The notes beneath the pieces were generated by a model, which saw only the letters and a program-made list of their open reading frames with translations, was not told the DNA's origin and did not search any database. Positions 50,201 to 63,400 of a stretch of DNA of 64,000 nucleotides are shown piece after piece. The position numbers and the translations under genes were made by a program. The stretch's first letter is position 1. Every line of letters begins with the position of its first letter. Origin of the DNA: Fratercula arctica (taxonomy: Eukaryota > Chordata > Aves > Charadriiformes > Alcidae); the NCBI GenBank assembly GCA_947846985.1, contig CANTUZ010000004.1, forward strand, positions 56,273,672 through 56,337,671, given 5' to 3'.

Positions 50201-51380
50201 GTCTTGCCTAAATTAGGTTTAAAGTGTGACAACAGTATGTGTTAATTAGGTTTTGATGAGCCTGCTTGATGAGAGATTTCTGGTCCAACTTGGACATCTT
50301 AATGGATGCATTAAGCAGAATATCTTTTCTTCAGCTTTCTAAACCATATAAGGCAGCATGTTAGTTAATGTAAGTTAGCACCAGCTATTTAAAGTCCTGT
50401 CAAGACAAGACTTTAGAAACAGACCTTACCGATTCTTAAAATCACATTTTGTAAATGTTTGGGTTTTTTTTTTTTTACTGTTCCTTGGAAGACACCTTAG
50501 ATTTCAGCTAAACCAGCATATTTCTAATGGTCATCAAAATAGTGAACTCCCACAGAGGCCAATGTTTCCACCATTTGATGATTCATTCACTCAAGGAACA
50601 AATTAATAGTCTGTTAGAGAACTCGCTTTTACCCCTTTGGTGACTTTTCATGTGGGCAATGTGCCCAGTGCTACACCACCCATAAAACTTTCATGCTGTA
50701 GCAGCCATGCTTTGCAATGAAGTATCTTGTTAGGGGCTTTATTACTTACACTTCAAGAAATGACATTCACATGATTAGCTAACTATACCTTTGGGAGAAA
50801 ATATTAAATGAAAGAATGGTATCGCTTGAAAAGAGAACCAGTTCTTTGCTATTGTATCACCTGTAGTGACAAATACTGATTTAGAAATATGTTCTTCGTA
50901 CAGGGTCCGCACTCTGCGGTCATAATCTGCTACAGTTTTGTCAAAAGCTATACCGTATCTTCATAAAATATTAGTTTAACTTATTTCTCTGTGAATAAGG
51001 CATGCTGTTCCACCTACCTCATCAAACCCTGAGGGCAGAGAAACAACACACATTTTTAGGCATGAAATTCCCCCTTTCAGTTCTCCAATCCCCCGCAGGC
51101 TGACAGATCCACAGGAGCTAATGCCACAGTTTTCTGTTCCCTGCTAACCTCTTGAATGAATCACTTAGGAGCAGATGCCTTCTTAGAGCAAGGACATTTT
51201 CCCTGCTATTTTACTATGTGATACAATAAGGACAGAATATTTTATATGGAAAGTGTCACAGAACTGATCTCAGGCAATAGCACTTCAGAGTGCCATCCAC
51301 ATTGACACTTTCCTCTGAGACTTCGAGAGCTCCTCCAGAGGCACCTGGGAGATGCAGGGAAGACTATCATAAAGGCACTT
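47223..51380. other. Unique noncoding DNA
   Basis: No gene or mobile element is recognised. A perfect POU octamer ATGCAAAT lies at 49746-49753. A T run occurs near 50465. Open frames are at most 86 codons and match no family. Confidence 0.55.
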
Positions 51381-51418
51381 CAGCCTTCAGCATTACCTCC
51401 AGCCTTCAGCATTACCTC
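51381..51418. repeat. Perfect 19-bp tandem duplication
   Basis: CAGCCTTCAGCATTACCTC occurs twice head to tail (51381-51399, 51400-51418) with no mismatch, so the event is recent. It may be polymorphic. Confidence 0.95.
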
Positions 51419-52457
51419 TTCCAGATGGAACAGCCAGACTGCCTTTGCTGTACCACTCCATTTACTTTCAGAGGCTGTAAGCATTCTTTATTTCTTTTAA
51501 GGTCCTGTAGCTTCTGCTTTTGTTGGAAATCTTTATTAAAACACTCTTCAAGTTCCCTGGCACACGCATGAGAGCTTTGGCCTTGTGTGCAAGGACCTCC
51601 TGTGCTTCAGATGCCCTTCCTGGGGTGCCCTGAAACCCTGCTTGAGCTCCCATGGGAACAATTTAGAAAGGCTCCTGCATTTTATGTCAATGTGGCACAG
51701 CTTCCAATAGCTCTGAACAAGTCACCAAGGCAGACATTATCAAAGGTTCCTCCTGTAATCAAGTCTCTCATACACATTCACTTTTAAAAGGCTTATGCTG
51801 ACTTAGAAACTTCTGTTCTAATTTCTCTGCATCTCAGCCTCCCTTTGTTTAAAGAGGATATATGCAGATGCAAAATGTTAAGTAAGGACTAGTTATTACC
51901 TTTCTTTGTATTAGAGCTAATAAAAAACACCACCTTTATGTGACAAACTTTTCATAGGTTGATTGCACAAAAGACTAAGACTCTACGCAGTATACAAACA
52001 TTTCACCAGTTATTTCTGTGAAAATTCCATTATATTATTTTCTAATTTTAGCTGCAATTACGAAGAAAAGAATCAAAACATGTAAAAGGAAGAATTTTGG
52101 TTCATATGATAGAGTAGATAAGGTCTGATTTTATATCACATCTTCTGCTAGTTAAATAGGATGCCTGACCCTAATTACAAGTATAGAGGATTAACCACAA
52201 GTGCTAAGCATCTTCCCAAACCACACACGCACCCCCCCTGCACCTGCAAGTTGTTGTACAATTGATCAAAAGGAACAGGTGCATTTCAGGACACCTTCCT
52301 GCACTGTGGGAACCTGGCAACGCTCCATGATTAACACGAAATTTCTAAACGAGATCTCTTTTTTAAAAGCTGTGTCATTGGCAAATTAGAAATTCGTGTT
52401 GAAAGTCAAGGACAAACGTAATATAAATTGACAACAGTCTCCATCATGATTGCAGCT
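51419..52457. other. Noncoding, nothing recognised
   Basis: Mixed-composition DNA with short overlapping frames on both strands. No gene signal. Confidence 0.5.
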
Positions 52458-52487
52458 CATTAATTTGCATAATTTGTTTATTGTTTG
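52458..52487. promoter_or_regulatory. Homeodomain/POU/forkhead motif cluster
   Basis: CATTAATTTGCATAATTTGTTTATTGTTTG packs a homeodomain ATTA, a perfect POU octamer ATTTGCAT (52463-52470) and a forkhead-type TGTTTATT (52475-52482) into 30 bp. Such packing is common in developmental enhancers, but all three words are AT-rich and arise by chance in DNA of this composition. Confidence 0.25.
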
Positions 52488-54668
52488 GTTGTGTGTTTGT
52501 TTTTTAGAATGGCTATTCAAGCCAAACCCTTGAGGCATCAACAGTAACAGTGTAATCTCTCCAAGGACATAATTTATACTCTTAAAGTCTCACAGTGAAT
52601 AGCAGTATGAAACCAACTAAATTAGATGTGCGCTGGAGTTCCCAGGACTGATTTAGGCTATACACAAGCCTAGGTAACTGCCCAATTAACATATATTTCC
52701 TTTATTAATAGTATATATATGAATAAAAAAAAAAAGTTGCTGTCAACAAAATCACACTGAAAGAAATTTAAATTAATACATTAATATTGCTGTCAACAGG
52801 TCAAAGTGATACAGGCTTACAAATCCAATCAATTTATGCATTTAGGACTTGATTCCTAGAACTGTTTTCTATAATCCAGACAAACAGGAAAGCACACATT
52901 TAATTGAAAATAATTTTATACTCCCGTTCTGTTACCAGGAAAGCCCGGGGGACGACTCCCAGTGTTAAATCACAAACCTTCGGTGTTCTGCATAGTCAGG
53001 CCCAGAGTGCTGAGCACCTTGCAGGAGTGAGCCCTTGATTACTGTTTTTCTTTTCTCTCCAAATATTGACACAAGGAGAAGTCAATACATGATTATAAGG
53101 CCAATGTATTCTTGTTGCTAATGCCATTAGTAAAAAAAGAAAAGAAAAAAACAGTTTAGATTACATCACATAGAGTCATTCTATTTCACAATTTGGTCAC
53201 TTGAGACCCTCTTTTAGTTTTGGGCTCTTCATTTTGTCATTGGTTAAGACACTTTCTGCTTCACAGCTGTCTCTCAATCAATCAGAAAGTATGTTGTTTT
53301 TCCATCCTCTGAGAGTCTTAAATTTTGATACTAATGGACACATCGGTATATACTTTATAATTTTCATGTGTTATTCATCTATTAATCCCAAGATGCAGAC
53401 ATTTGGAGGGAGCTGGATACTGACTTCAAAATAAAATTACTGCAAATTTTGTTTCATTTTTCAGTTATGGAAAAGAAAATATATTCTGCTGAGTTAGCTG
53501 AAAGTTGGCTGTATCGTAAGAACTCACTATATGCAGCCACTGTAAATGTGGAATATACGAACTTAGATGCAGATGACATTATACCGTGATTCCTTTCAGT
53601 CTTCTGATAATGATATACACAATTCTGCTTCTTACTTATTTTTCTTTACATCCAATGACAACAGATATGACTGAATTATTCATTTTTTTAATATCACCTG
53701 CATTATTGCTTACAGTGCAAAAACTGACTAATTCACCTAATGTTCCAGGTAATGTCTAATTGCTGTTGTATTATAAATCGTGTCTATCAAAGGAGAGCCC
53801 TGTGACACTGGCAGGTAATTTTTGTAAGGGATGATAGGGAGCGATGGAAAAAGAAGTTGACAAACTAAGCTGCTTCTGTTCTTGTTCTTTTGGATCTAAA
53901 TATTCAATAGCTTGCTCCGCAATGAACCCATGTATTGCTATGTGAATATAGAAACTGATCCTCAAAGGTGGTGCAAGCTTTAAGGGTTAGGACATATGAA
54001 ATGAATTATTAACATCTTGAAATGAACAAAAGACATTTTCTTAAGTGCAGTAGTAAGTGGTAAATAACGAAGATGTCTGCAAGACTGCAAACAGAGTCAC
54101 AGCTAATGATCAGTATTGTCAGACCCCAGGTCCTGCCCGAAATGCTTGCAGGACCGAGTTCACAGCGTGTGCCTTGCACTTTACACCCACGCTGCATGGT
54201 CTTTGTCAGGGATTAGTGTGAAGCCTGAGATGGACCTTGTAACTATGATGAACTATTAACAGTAGAGCACTTAGATAAAACAATGCCGTAGGGAAGAGAG
54301 GATATTTGTTACTGTAGGACAATGACAAATTTTGTAAAATTGTATTTAAGCTAAAGGGCAACTGAGCTCTATGAAGGCTCCTAGGGGTCCTGATCCTGTA
54401 AGAGTCCAGATGAGGAATACGGCTGGAATAGCCCACAGACCATTTCTGGCCTGCATAAACATCTTTCCTTCTCAGGGAACTAAGAAGAATATTTATATGT
54501 ATCCAGGTTTTATAATGAGGAAGGGCTGGGATTCCTCCACAAAAGGCTAGTGACGCAAAGCTATTAGCAATATTGCAGATGCTGAGCTAATTTTAAGCAT
54601 GCTTCAGAAATGCCAGCGTAAGAGGAAAACATAGTTAAGGCTGCTCTTTTCCCCCTACTTGGGCTAGA
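52488..54668. other. Unique AT-rich noncoding DNA
   Basis: No gene or mobile element is recognisable. Confidence 0.55.
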
Positions 54669-54694
54669 GGGGGGGGGGGGGAAAGAGAGAGAGA
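54669..54694. repeat. G13 run and (GA)n
   Basis: Thirteen consecutive G are followed by AAAGAGAGAGAGA. This is the longest G homopolymer in the window and is prone to sequencing length error. Confidence 0.9.
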
Positions 54695-55622
54695 TTTTGT
54701 CTGATGGTGCTTCTGGAGCTAACGGAATTAAGGTATTGATCAAGGATTTTTAGCCCTTTCCGGACAACAGCTCAGACACCACTGTTTTATAATAAGGTGT
54801 CCGTGCAGGTGCTGTTTCCCCTCGCAGCATATTCCCTCTAGATGTGCATCCCAGCGTGCCAGGGTCTGAGACCTGATTTTGGATCCATATGTAATACTTC
54901 TCCTCTAAAAGCTAAGCGCACATCTGGTCACTCTGTCTTGAAAGAACATCTATTTTTCACTGCCATTTTCTCATCCTGGTACAGCTGGACTTTTGTGAGA
55001 AGAAACAGATTCTGTAGGCAAACCTACATAAGGAAGATTGAAAAAGGCCTTCCTATTGCCTAGGCAACAGTCACCTACATTTCAAGGGTTTTCAGTCTCA
55101 TGCCTTTACACTCACACTTACAGAACAATCTTCAAAGGTGTTTCATAACAGTTATTTTCAGCCATTATACCCAGTGGAAGTCATAAATGGCATAATTACT
55201 CATTATAAGTTTGTCCTTTTGTTTTCAGAGGTGCTTTACACACTTCAGTGCTCAAGAAATAGTAATGCAAGAGTAAGACAGTGTGAAAGTCGAACCTTAC
55301 ACTTGGTCATCCATTACTGATTTTCATATACTTATGCACAAAACTGTATCTGATTTAAAACATTGTTTAGCACTGAAATGTTCTCATTTCTTTTATTCAA
55401 TTTGAGAGAAAAAAAAAAAAAGCCCCAAATTTCCTCTAACAGTAATTTGCTTATCTTCTCCTGCACGTTCACAGCATGGGATGGTGACGTTAGAATAGAG
55501 ACCCAAATATTATTACACTATTATTACTACAGCTAGATTATAAAAAATGAACATTCACGGACTATCTCAGCAGCTGAAGCAAGGCATTGAAGGGTAAATT
55601 CAGGACTGCCTGAAGCAGCCTG

Positions 55623-55665
55623 CAGTATCAGCCTAAACAGTATCAGCCTAAACCGAGCCTAAACA
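55623..55665. repeat. 15-bp tandem repeat
   Basis: CAGTATCAGCCTAAA occurs twice perfectly (55623-55637, 55638-55652), followed by a partial degenerate third unit (GAGCCTAAACAG). Confidence 0.92.
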
Positions 55666-57430
55666 GCTCAGTAGCACCTCTCACAAAAGACCCCAGAGCA
55701 CCTGTGAGGACTGTCCTGGAACTACCCCTGTAGCAGGAATCCTCTTGGATTCAGGTGTCATTTACACAACTTGGGACAGGCAGGCTGTTCCAAATGCAAT
55801 ATGCTTTCTCAACTATTTAATTTCTAGTTGGCTAAATTATATTGTTACCCTTTAAGTCCCTGTACTTGCCTCAGCTCCACTGTAGAGAGGAATTGTGACA
55901 CCAGAAACACCCAAAAGGTCTTTCTTAGGTAAAGTATGTGGAAATGTATGTTCCGGAAACTCCTAATAATACTTGTGAAAGAGCATTACAGTACAGCCTG
56001 TTGTGTTGATAATCCATGTACTAATCAGTCCCTAAGTAATCGTTGACACCAGAGTGCGGCAGCTCTGAAGGGAAATTACCAGCATGTAAGTTACTTCTGC
56101 TGGAAACAGACTGAGCATTTAGAATATTTTCATTGCCACTTTCCAGCTCGTTAACCTTTTTGTATCAGAAAAAGTACTGATATCCAGCCAGGACGAACTC
56201 ATGAATCATTTAATTTGTTTCAAGTCTGCCCCAATAAGATCAGGAGAAAAACTGTATGGAGGCTTTCAGATGTTTATTTTTAACTGAGTATCTTTGACAT
56301 AAATATAATGATGATTTTTCTTTAATTTAGTGGTAATTATAGTTTACATTAACAAAGCGACCTTACAAATTGAGGTAAAAACTTTCCAGAGATATGGAGA
56401 CAGAGTACTTGCAACTTGTTGATCAAAGAGCAAAGTGGGAAAAGTGGCAAACATCATATCTGAACGAAAGCATAAGGCATTTTACATTAGCAGAAAGCGA
56501 TTATTCACACTGGAATTTAGGAAGGGTACCACCCTCTACTAGGTCTGAAAAATATTCCTTCAAACATTTGAGCTGCCGTGCATGAGTAGGATGCAGGTGT
56601 CTGTCTAACAAAAGAGAAAGCTCTCCAGTAGTGCAGTGCTCTCAGTGTCACAGAGGGAGCAGTGCTGCCAGTTGAACCATTGATACCACTTTTTTGTACT
56701 ACTAATCTGTTCACTGAAACCTCGTCAGCTAATTTTACACGGCCCCTATGTAATTTGTCTTACCGTAATGCTCCAGGGATTTGTCCTGGGCAATAGAGGG
56801 GAAAATACACCTGAACAATATCCTCAGTTCAGGTGGTTACAGCCTGGAACAGGTGTGCAGTCTTCAAAGACATGCTCCTAGCTATGATAAAGACAAGTCA
56901 CTCTGACTTGTGCCTGGGAAGCAAAATCCTCAAGAAAGAACCAAACTGGCAAATAAAGGTGATGTGAAAGTCAGAGGGCTGAGAAACCTGTTCAGTCTTT
57001 AATTGGGGAATCACTGTTAAAGTCTGGAGTGAAGTGGCATGGAAACTTCCCTTTACAGGTGGTGACGTACTCTTCAGGAAGCTTTAGGAATTGTGGTATT
57101 TAAATCTTCTCACTTCATTTAAATACAGAGGTGAAATAGCTAGCTGTTAAAAGTTGAGGTGTTGCCTCCTAGGCAGCAGGTGCATGCTCAGCAGCTGGAC
57201 TTTTAAGGACCAAATTATTTTCCAAAACTTGCAGTGATAAGGGGTTAAGACCTTGTGGTCTGTGTCTATGCCCATATCGTTTGTAGCAGATGATGTCCAT
57301 TCAGTCAATTTAGGTTCGGCAGTAGACAGTGTCCTGCCTCGACTCTACAGACCATACTTCACAGCAAAGGACTTCTACCTGATGTCTTTTTAAAAGGTAG
57401 CAAGTCCTTTTCTGCACCCCTTCCCCCATC

Positions 57431-57456
57431 TTTTTTTTTTTTTTTTTTTTTTTTTT
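57431..57456. repeat. Poly(T) tract, 26 bases
   Basis: An uninterrupted run of 26 T after a C-rich pyrimidine stretch. Nothing resembling a retrocopy lies on the minus strand. Confidence 0.92.
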
Positions 57457-58424
57457 GCACAGAGTCCAGTCTAGTTAATGTGCATTGAGAATATCTGCAG
57501 AGTCAAGCTCTGGAAGTAGGACAGACAGATAAGGATGGACCTTAGTGTATGGATTGTGACAGTGCTTTTATGTGAGCCAAGTACTCTGACAAAGGTGTTC
57601 CTAGGCATGGGCCAAAGTAGAACTTCAAGGAGCTGAGGAGCTGAGGGCCAAAAGCTTTCAAGAGTAGGTATTAGAGTAGAAGAGAATTTCAGAACTGAAA
57701 CTTTTGGTCAAAGTCCCAGCATATAAGTCTCTTTTTCAATCACAGCCTTTAAACCATTTACTAAAGAATCTCTGGTTGCTCTAACCTCGCACCTGCTTCC
57801 ATTAAATGATACCCAATGGTGGTTGGAATGGACAAAGGGTGACACCCAGGTGCCGCCAGTCATGTCAGGTGAGATGAGATGATAAAATCCCTCCCTCACT
57901 TCACATACATCAATGCAGAAATATTATCTAGCTGCAGAGAAATGACAGAGTATACTACTTGCAGGTTTTGATTTTACAAAATTGCCACCAAATTGTCAAA
58001 TCTCAAAAAAAAAAAAAAAAGGAAAACAACCAAGGGAATCAGTAATCCGTTTTTCTGTAAATAGTGTCAGGATTTGATAAGCTTGAAAGCTGAAGAAAAG
58101 GTACTCTAATATTTATAAGCCAAATATGTTTATATTATATGTTAGGAAACATGACCAGGTTCCACTTTGCTGATCCTCTATTAAGAAGCATTTAGTTTTG
58201 AGTCCATAAAGAAATTCACTGACTTTCAGAAAGTGTAAAATACTTAGAATGCTATTCTGTTTTTTCTCAGGAGACTTTTGTACTGCATTTATAGCAAGAA
58301 GAGGCAGAGGAGATGGACAGAAGTGATTGGAAAACACACTGAATGAGATTTAATTTTATGGGGATTTAAGTGTCTAATTCCCATAGGTTTCTTTGAAAAC
58401 GATTTATTAATATATTTTAAGACT

Positions 58425-58530
58425 ATGGGCCATTAGATCCTCTAGCCTATCCACTTGTATTATACCAGCTATAAAACTTCATCTAGTAACTCCCCCAGTA
58501 ACCTCAATAGTTTGTGCTTTGTGAACAAGT
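58425..58530 (-). mobile_element. Ancient CR1-like 3' end remnant, minus strand
   Basis: The order of words GGCCATTAGATCCTCTAG, then TATTATACCAGCTATAAAACTTCATCTAGTAACTCC, then CAATAGTTTGTG follows, as I recall it, the reverse complement of old CR1 3' ends found in turtles and crocodilians (CATTAG..CATCTAGTCTGACC, AACACAGGCCATA.AACTTCACCCAGTAATTCC, CAATA.CTTGTGGTT). It is clearly more diverged than the other CR1 copies. The call rests on remembered consensus and needs a profile search. Confidence 0.5.
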
Positions 58531-60388
58531 ATGTTTGTGGGGGAAAAAAAATCCTTTCTGGAGCTGGAGACATCCATAGACAGAAAACCTAGAACTTCAC
58601 TTGATATGTATTCCACGTATTACTCATTCCCATGGCTAAATTTTGTCCTTTATTTCTCAATTGAATTTATGTGGCATCAACATTCAATCTTCAGCTTTTT
58701 TTAGGCCTTTCTCTGTAATTATAATGAAGAAATTTTGGACCCTGAGCTCTATCTTGGAGATATTATGTGCTACCTATTTTTAAGTTACCTATTGTCAGGT
58801 CATTTCTGGAATGAAACTGTTGATGTATTAAAAAAAAAAAAGAAAAAGATTCATGAAAGATTCATGCAAGGTGATTTCAACCTACAGGTTCTTCACAATG
58901 TGTTCAGAAAAGCCAGTACTTCTGGTTTACATATTTTCAACCAACCTGCTTATCCTCTCTGAATAAGCAACTTCTGAACACGCAAGAGGCACTGAAGATA
59001 CCTGTGCAAACATTTCCGGAATGACTCTTAGCAAGTGGCTATTACAGATGTAGTCAAAACACTTTATCTCTATGAACATTCTTGCCAATAAAATGTTCTT
59101 AGTTGAGCTTTAAAAAAAGAAAAAAAAAAAGCACAGAGAAGCACTATGGACACTCTCAAAGTAATATGTGGTGTTTGTGTGCATATATTTCATAGACTGT
59201 TTAAACAGCCTACTATTTGCTTAATTTTTCCTGACATTGGCACAACTGTAGATTTGCCATGACCATGAGAAAGCGTGTAGACACGCTGTCCAAAGGGCTG
59301 ACTTGGACTGGAGATACTACTACCACTACCATGCTCTGAAATGAGATATTCTGTGGCAGTCCTGTCACTTGCTACCGGGAGCAACCCTCACTTAATCAGC
59401 AAAATGTTATACTGTCAAGCAGAGACAGGAGGGTATTCCCCATGCCTGCTTACTCAGGGGGCACGTCACTGCTGGTTTTATTAATTCTTTCCCCTTTGTA
59501 GCAGTATCTTGGTATCTTCTTTTTTATTCTTGTACAGGACATGTTACTAGAGTTACCATACCAAAACCACACTGTGAGTATCTCATAATTTCAAAATAGC
59601 ATGGTTCCCAGTTTCAGATAGAGCTTAAATCATGTGTAAAAACATTTTTAGAAACAAAATTTAAACATGTGACAGTAAAGTACACATTTCTCCTACAGAA
59701 ATTCCATGCCAAGCTGCAAACTAAATGCAAATTGGAGGATGTGTTGCATGTATGTTTTCCTCTATTAAGTTACATTTTTTAGAAAGATCTTTTCTTCCAT
59801 CCACTAAGAACTATCAGAGTTTTAAGTGCTATGGAAAATAATGTGCACAATGGAAGAATTTCAGCCACAGGCTTCTCTAATTACCTTCTCTAGTGGTGTT
59901 TTTAAGTTTCTTCTTGCTCTTTCCCATCCTTCACTGCCACCTGGCACTCTTCCGTTAGCACTGGAAAAGCAGGCCAAGCTTGCCAATAGCATCGTTTGAG
60001 TGACAGGCTGTGAAAATTTAAACACTCCACAAAAACATCCTTTTCCTCTGGAAAAATGGAATTTGACATCTCTATATTTCTTGGGGTTCTGATGTAAACT
60101 CAGCTCTATGGAGCATAAGGCCATCGGCAGTGATTTAGTCCAGCAGATCTAAAAGGGTTTTATTCATACTTTCAGAAGCAAAAGTAAGTGTTTGTTTTCT
60201 TTCCTTTTTTTTTTTTTTTTCACCAAATACTGCTCTGCTGCTTTCCCAAGGCAATTTTAGATTTCTAACTTTCACATGTTGAAGTAGTTGCGTTTATGAC
60301 TTTCTACTCGCATAAAATTTATGCACAGAACTCCTGGCAATAAAAAAAATATTCACTATTTCTTAACCTAAAGATTTGCCTTCAACTG
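58531..60388. other. Unique AT-rich noncoding DNA
   Basis: No gene is recognised. An 11-bp repeat AAAGATTCATG occurs twice near 58847-58868. A 16-base T run lies at 60205-60220. Confidence 0.55.
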
Positions 60389-60428
60389 CTAGATACCAAG
60401 CTATAATCGATTATAGCTTGGTAACTAG
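60389..60428. repeat. Near-perfect 40-bp palindrome without spacer
   Basis: The inner 30 bp (60394-60423) are perfectly palindromic: TACCAAGCTATAATC followed directly by its reverse complement. After one mismatched pair (A opposite A at 60393/60424) four more bases match on each side (CTAG), giving 19 of 20 arm positions. The centre lies between 60408 and 60409. It is not a simple AT repeat. Perfect spacerless palindromes of this length are unstable in vivo and uncommon by chance. Confidence 0.95.
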
Positions 60429-63400
60429 GGTAAAGACATTTCTCGACATATTTTGAAAATAATTTTCTATTAAAAAGTGTCATTTTTTAAAATAAGCTTT
60501 TTTCTCTTGGCCAAAATAACAAGTACAAGAAAACATTAGCAAAAGTGATATCGATCAAATCCAGAATGAAGTTTCTGATCAAAAATCAGGAAGTCTGTTG
60601 CCAAATTTTTACATCACATGGAGGAGGTAGAAAACTGTATCCCAAAGCCCTACTTTGTTTGGTTCAGAAAAAGACTTTGATGTCAAGTTTCCCACTTCAG
60701 CATCTTATGCTTTAAACTAGGAAGTACCTTCTGAATTTTCTAAAATAAAGGTTTCCCCAAATTTTTTTAACATAATTTTTATGTAAAATGAAAACAAGTT
60801 TTTAAAATCCTTGCAATTTTGTTGAAAGAATAACTGTTTTCTGGACAATTCCAGTTAAAAAAAAAAAAAAAGTCATTATAGCAACCCAATAAGATGGCCT
60901 TGCAAAGGTTAGCTCTGTACTCCAAAAAGAATTGACTGCACCTACTGGACATTGCAATAAACCAAAACCTCTTGCTTTTCCTGTGTTTTGCAGTGGAATT
61001 GCTCTTTCATCTTAGCTACTAAATCCATTGAAGCCAGAAAGTCACATCCCTCACTGAAAGATGAGGACTCCTATTTCTCACAAGTGATTGTTTGGAGAGT
61101 GTGCTGGGATTTATACAACACCTGCCCCTCAAAAGTCATTCTTGCTATGAAAAATTCCATTGGAATTAACTGTACAGTCTTACCTGGAAAAAAAGAGGAA
61201 AAAAATCCCACTTTATAACCTCAGCATCTTTGGTTCTTTTAAAACCAAAGCCTCTCTCAAATCCCATGGTACAGGCTTCTCTCAACATCCCCCTTATAAA
61301 TTCACAGCTCCACCACTGAGTTCAAGGATTCCGTGTCATCTGTCTAGATTCAAAAGAACCATCCTGGATCTAAACTAGCAAAATACAACCAAATTTTTCC
61401 TTAACTGTGATTAAAGTCTACAGTGACATTGAGTAGATTGCCTCTACCTCTTCTATTGACTTCAGTCCCTTTGACAGCTGTGTGCATCTGCCAGTAGTTT
61501 TAATAGACCTAGTTTCTGAACAAACTGTTCAGGTTAATAAGAGGGGAAAAAAGGTTAAAAAAAAAAAAAAAAAAAAGATACAAACACTGAGCTCAGGAAC
61601 ACCAACATAAATTAGTCTAGAATAACTCAGGGCAAAGACCAACCTTCTGCACTACCCAGGTGCTAAGTACCTATTTCCATGAGACACTTAACTTCCAAAC
61701 AGTTCGGGATTAGGTGCTACTTTAGAGACTTTTTCCAAAGTAATGCCAGTGTTGTGGGAGTCCAATATTTTCACTACAGTAAAGAACTGTTGAGGGGATA
61801 GGGCAGTCACTCCAAAACCACTGAATCCAAGAGCAGCCTTTCTCCTGGCTCCCATGAGTACTGGGCACAGCCCATCTCCCTAAAGTATATGCACCTTGAA
61901 GAGGAAGTGCTGTACTACCCCTTCTGCAGGAAGTGCATCTATTGCTTTTTGGCAATTAGTGCAAAGTTTGGGGCAGTTGCCCTGGTGCTGGCTGGACTAG
62001 TTTAATAGGACCCTGCAGTGTTTATTAGCCGAGAGAAACAGTTATGTCTCCAGCATTCCCGGGGGTTTATTTTGCCAGGAATTCCTGCTCACACAACAGA
62101 TTTCAACGTTCCTCTTTTAAGACTGGAACAAACAACTGAACCTACTGAGAGTACCCTTTGTCAGAGCTTGGTTGTGCTTTTCTAATAAAACACAGATGAT
62201 TTATAATATGTTCACATGGGAGATATATTTGGCATATAAAGCAGTTGCAGTGCAAGATTCTTGGGTGCCAGAAAGAGGTTTCTTGTGATTTCACAACAAA
62301 GATCTTCTGTTACTCTCAGAACAGTCAGGGAACTTTTCTGTAGAGCACTAAAACAGTAAGGTATTCTCACTGGTTAATACCCACAACTTATTTCTCAGGA
62401 TGTACAGCAAACCCACAATAACTTCAATTGTTCTGCCATGAGACAAATCCCCAAGAACTGTTGGCCAGACGAAGAGCAACTTGGTACCAATGGCTACATC
62501 CATGTTATGGCTGGAATAATTCATTTGTCTATCAGTATTCCATAAGCAAGGCTTGGGAATAGATTTTGGGAGCCAAAAAACCTTACATGCCCAGTGGAGG
62601 CACTGCCAGGACAGGGGTGGCTGCCACAGCACTGCCATTCTCCAAGGAGGGCACAGCTTCCAGCATCACCTGGGCAAAGACTGCCTAGGCAAGGTACTAG
62701 CCACTCTTTCTGTCCCAGTCTCGCTTTTAGCTCTCCATTAGTTGACTCAGCAGTTACAGGTCTTTTTTCATTCTCTCTGCCCTCGCACCATGCAGATTGA
62801 CTACAGAGCCAACAGCCCACATCCAACCGGCCACATTCCGTGAATCAGGTCAGGTGGAGGAGCAAGCATCACAAAAGGTGGGTAGGAGGAGGCAATCCTC
62901 AAAACAAATATGCAATCAAAAGGATCTAGAAGAAGCCTTACTTCTTCATTCTCTTCCGTTTTTGCCGGACTTTCAATGTTACAGCAATAATTGTTCCCCT
63001 CCCTCCCCTTATTTTGGTGTATTTACCTCTTTCAGTATCCTGATAGAACTACATTGGGAAAGCAAATTGCTGAGGCACAGTCATCAAGCTGAACACCCAG
63101 GTGAATGGTTAATTCTATAGGTTATTTATGCAATTGCCCCCCACAGCAAAGACTGCTAGAATGAATAATTACAAAAAAAAGCTATGTTTAACCTCACTGA
63201 GGTCTTGGTAATTTCTACTGTATGGCTTACCTTTTCTGTCTCACTAGAGCTTCATAACAACGCACAGCGTCAACAATCAGAGCAGACCTGTAAAACTGCA
63301 AGAACCATACATCAGCCATCCCCAGTACCAAAATCTGTTTGAAATGAGCTTTAGGCAAAACACTTGTAATGCAGGCCACAGTCACATTTCTTAAATAAAA

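Larger units (their letters stand above)
54695..58424. other. Unique noncoding DNA
   Basis: No gene is recognised. It contains the tandem repeat at 55623, a 26-base T run at 57431 and a 16-base A run at 58005-58020. Confidence 0.55.

Noticed and set aside
62521..62826. 101-codon minus-strand frame in GC-richer DNA
   Set aside because: Several frames on both strands are open together, with no motif. GC content explains the openness.
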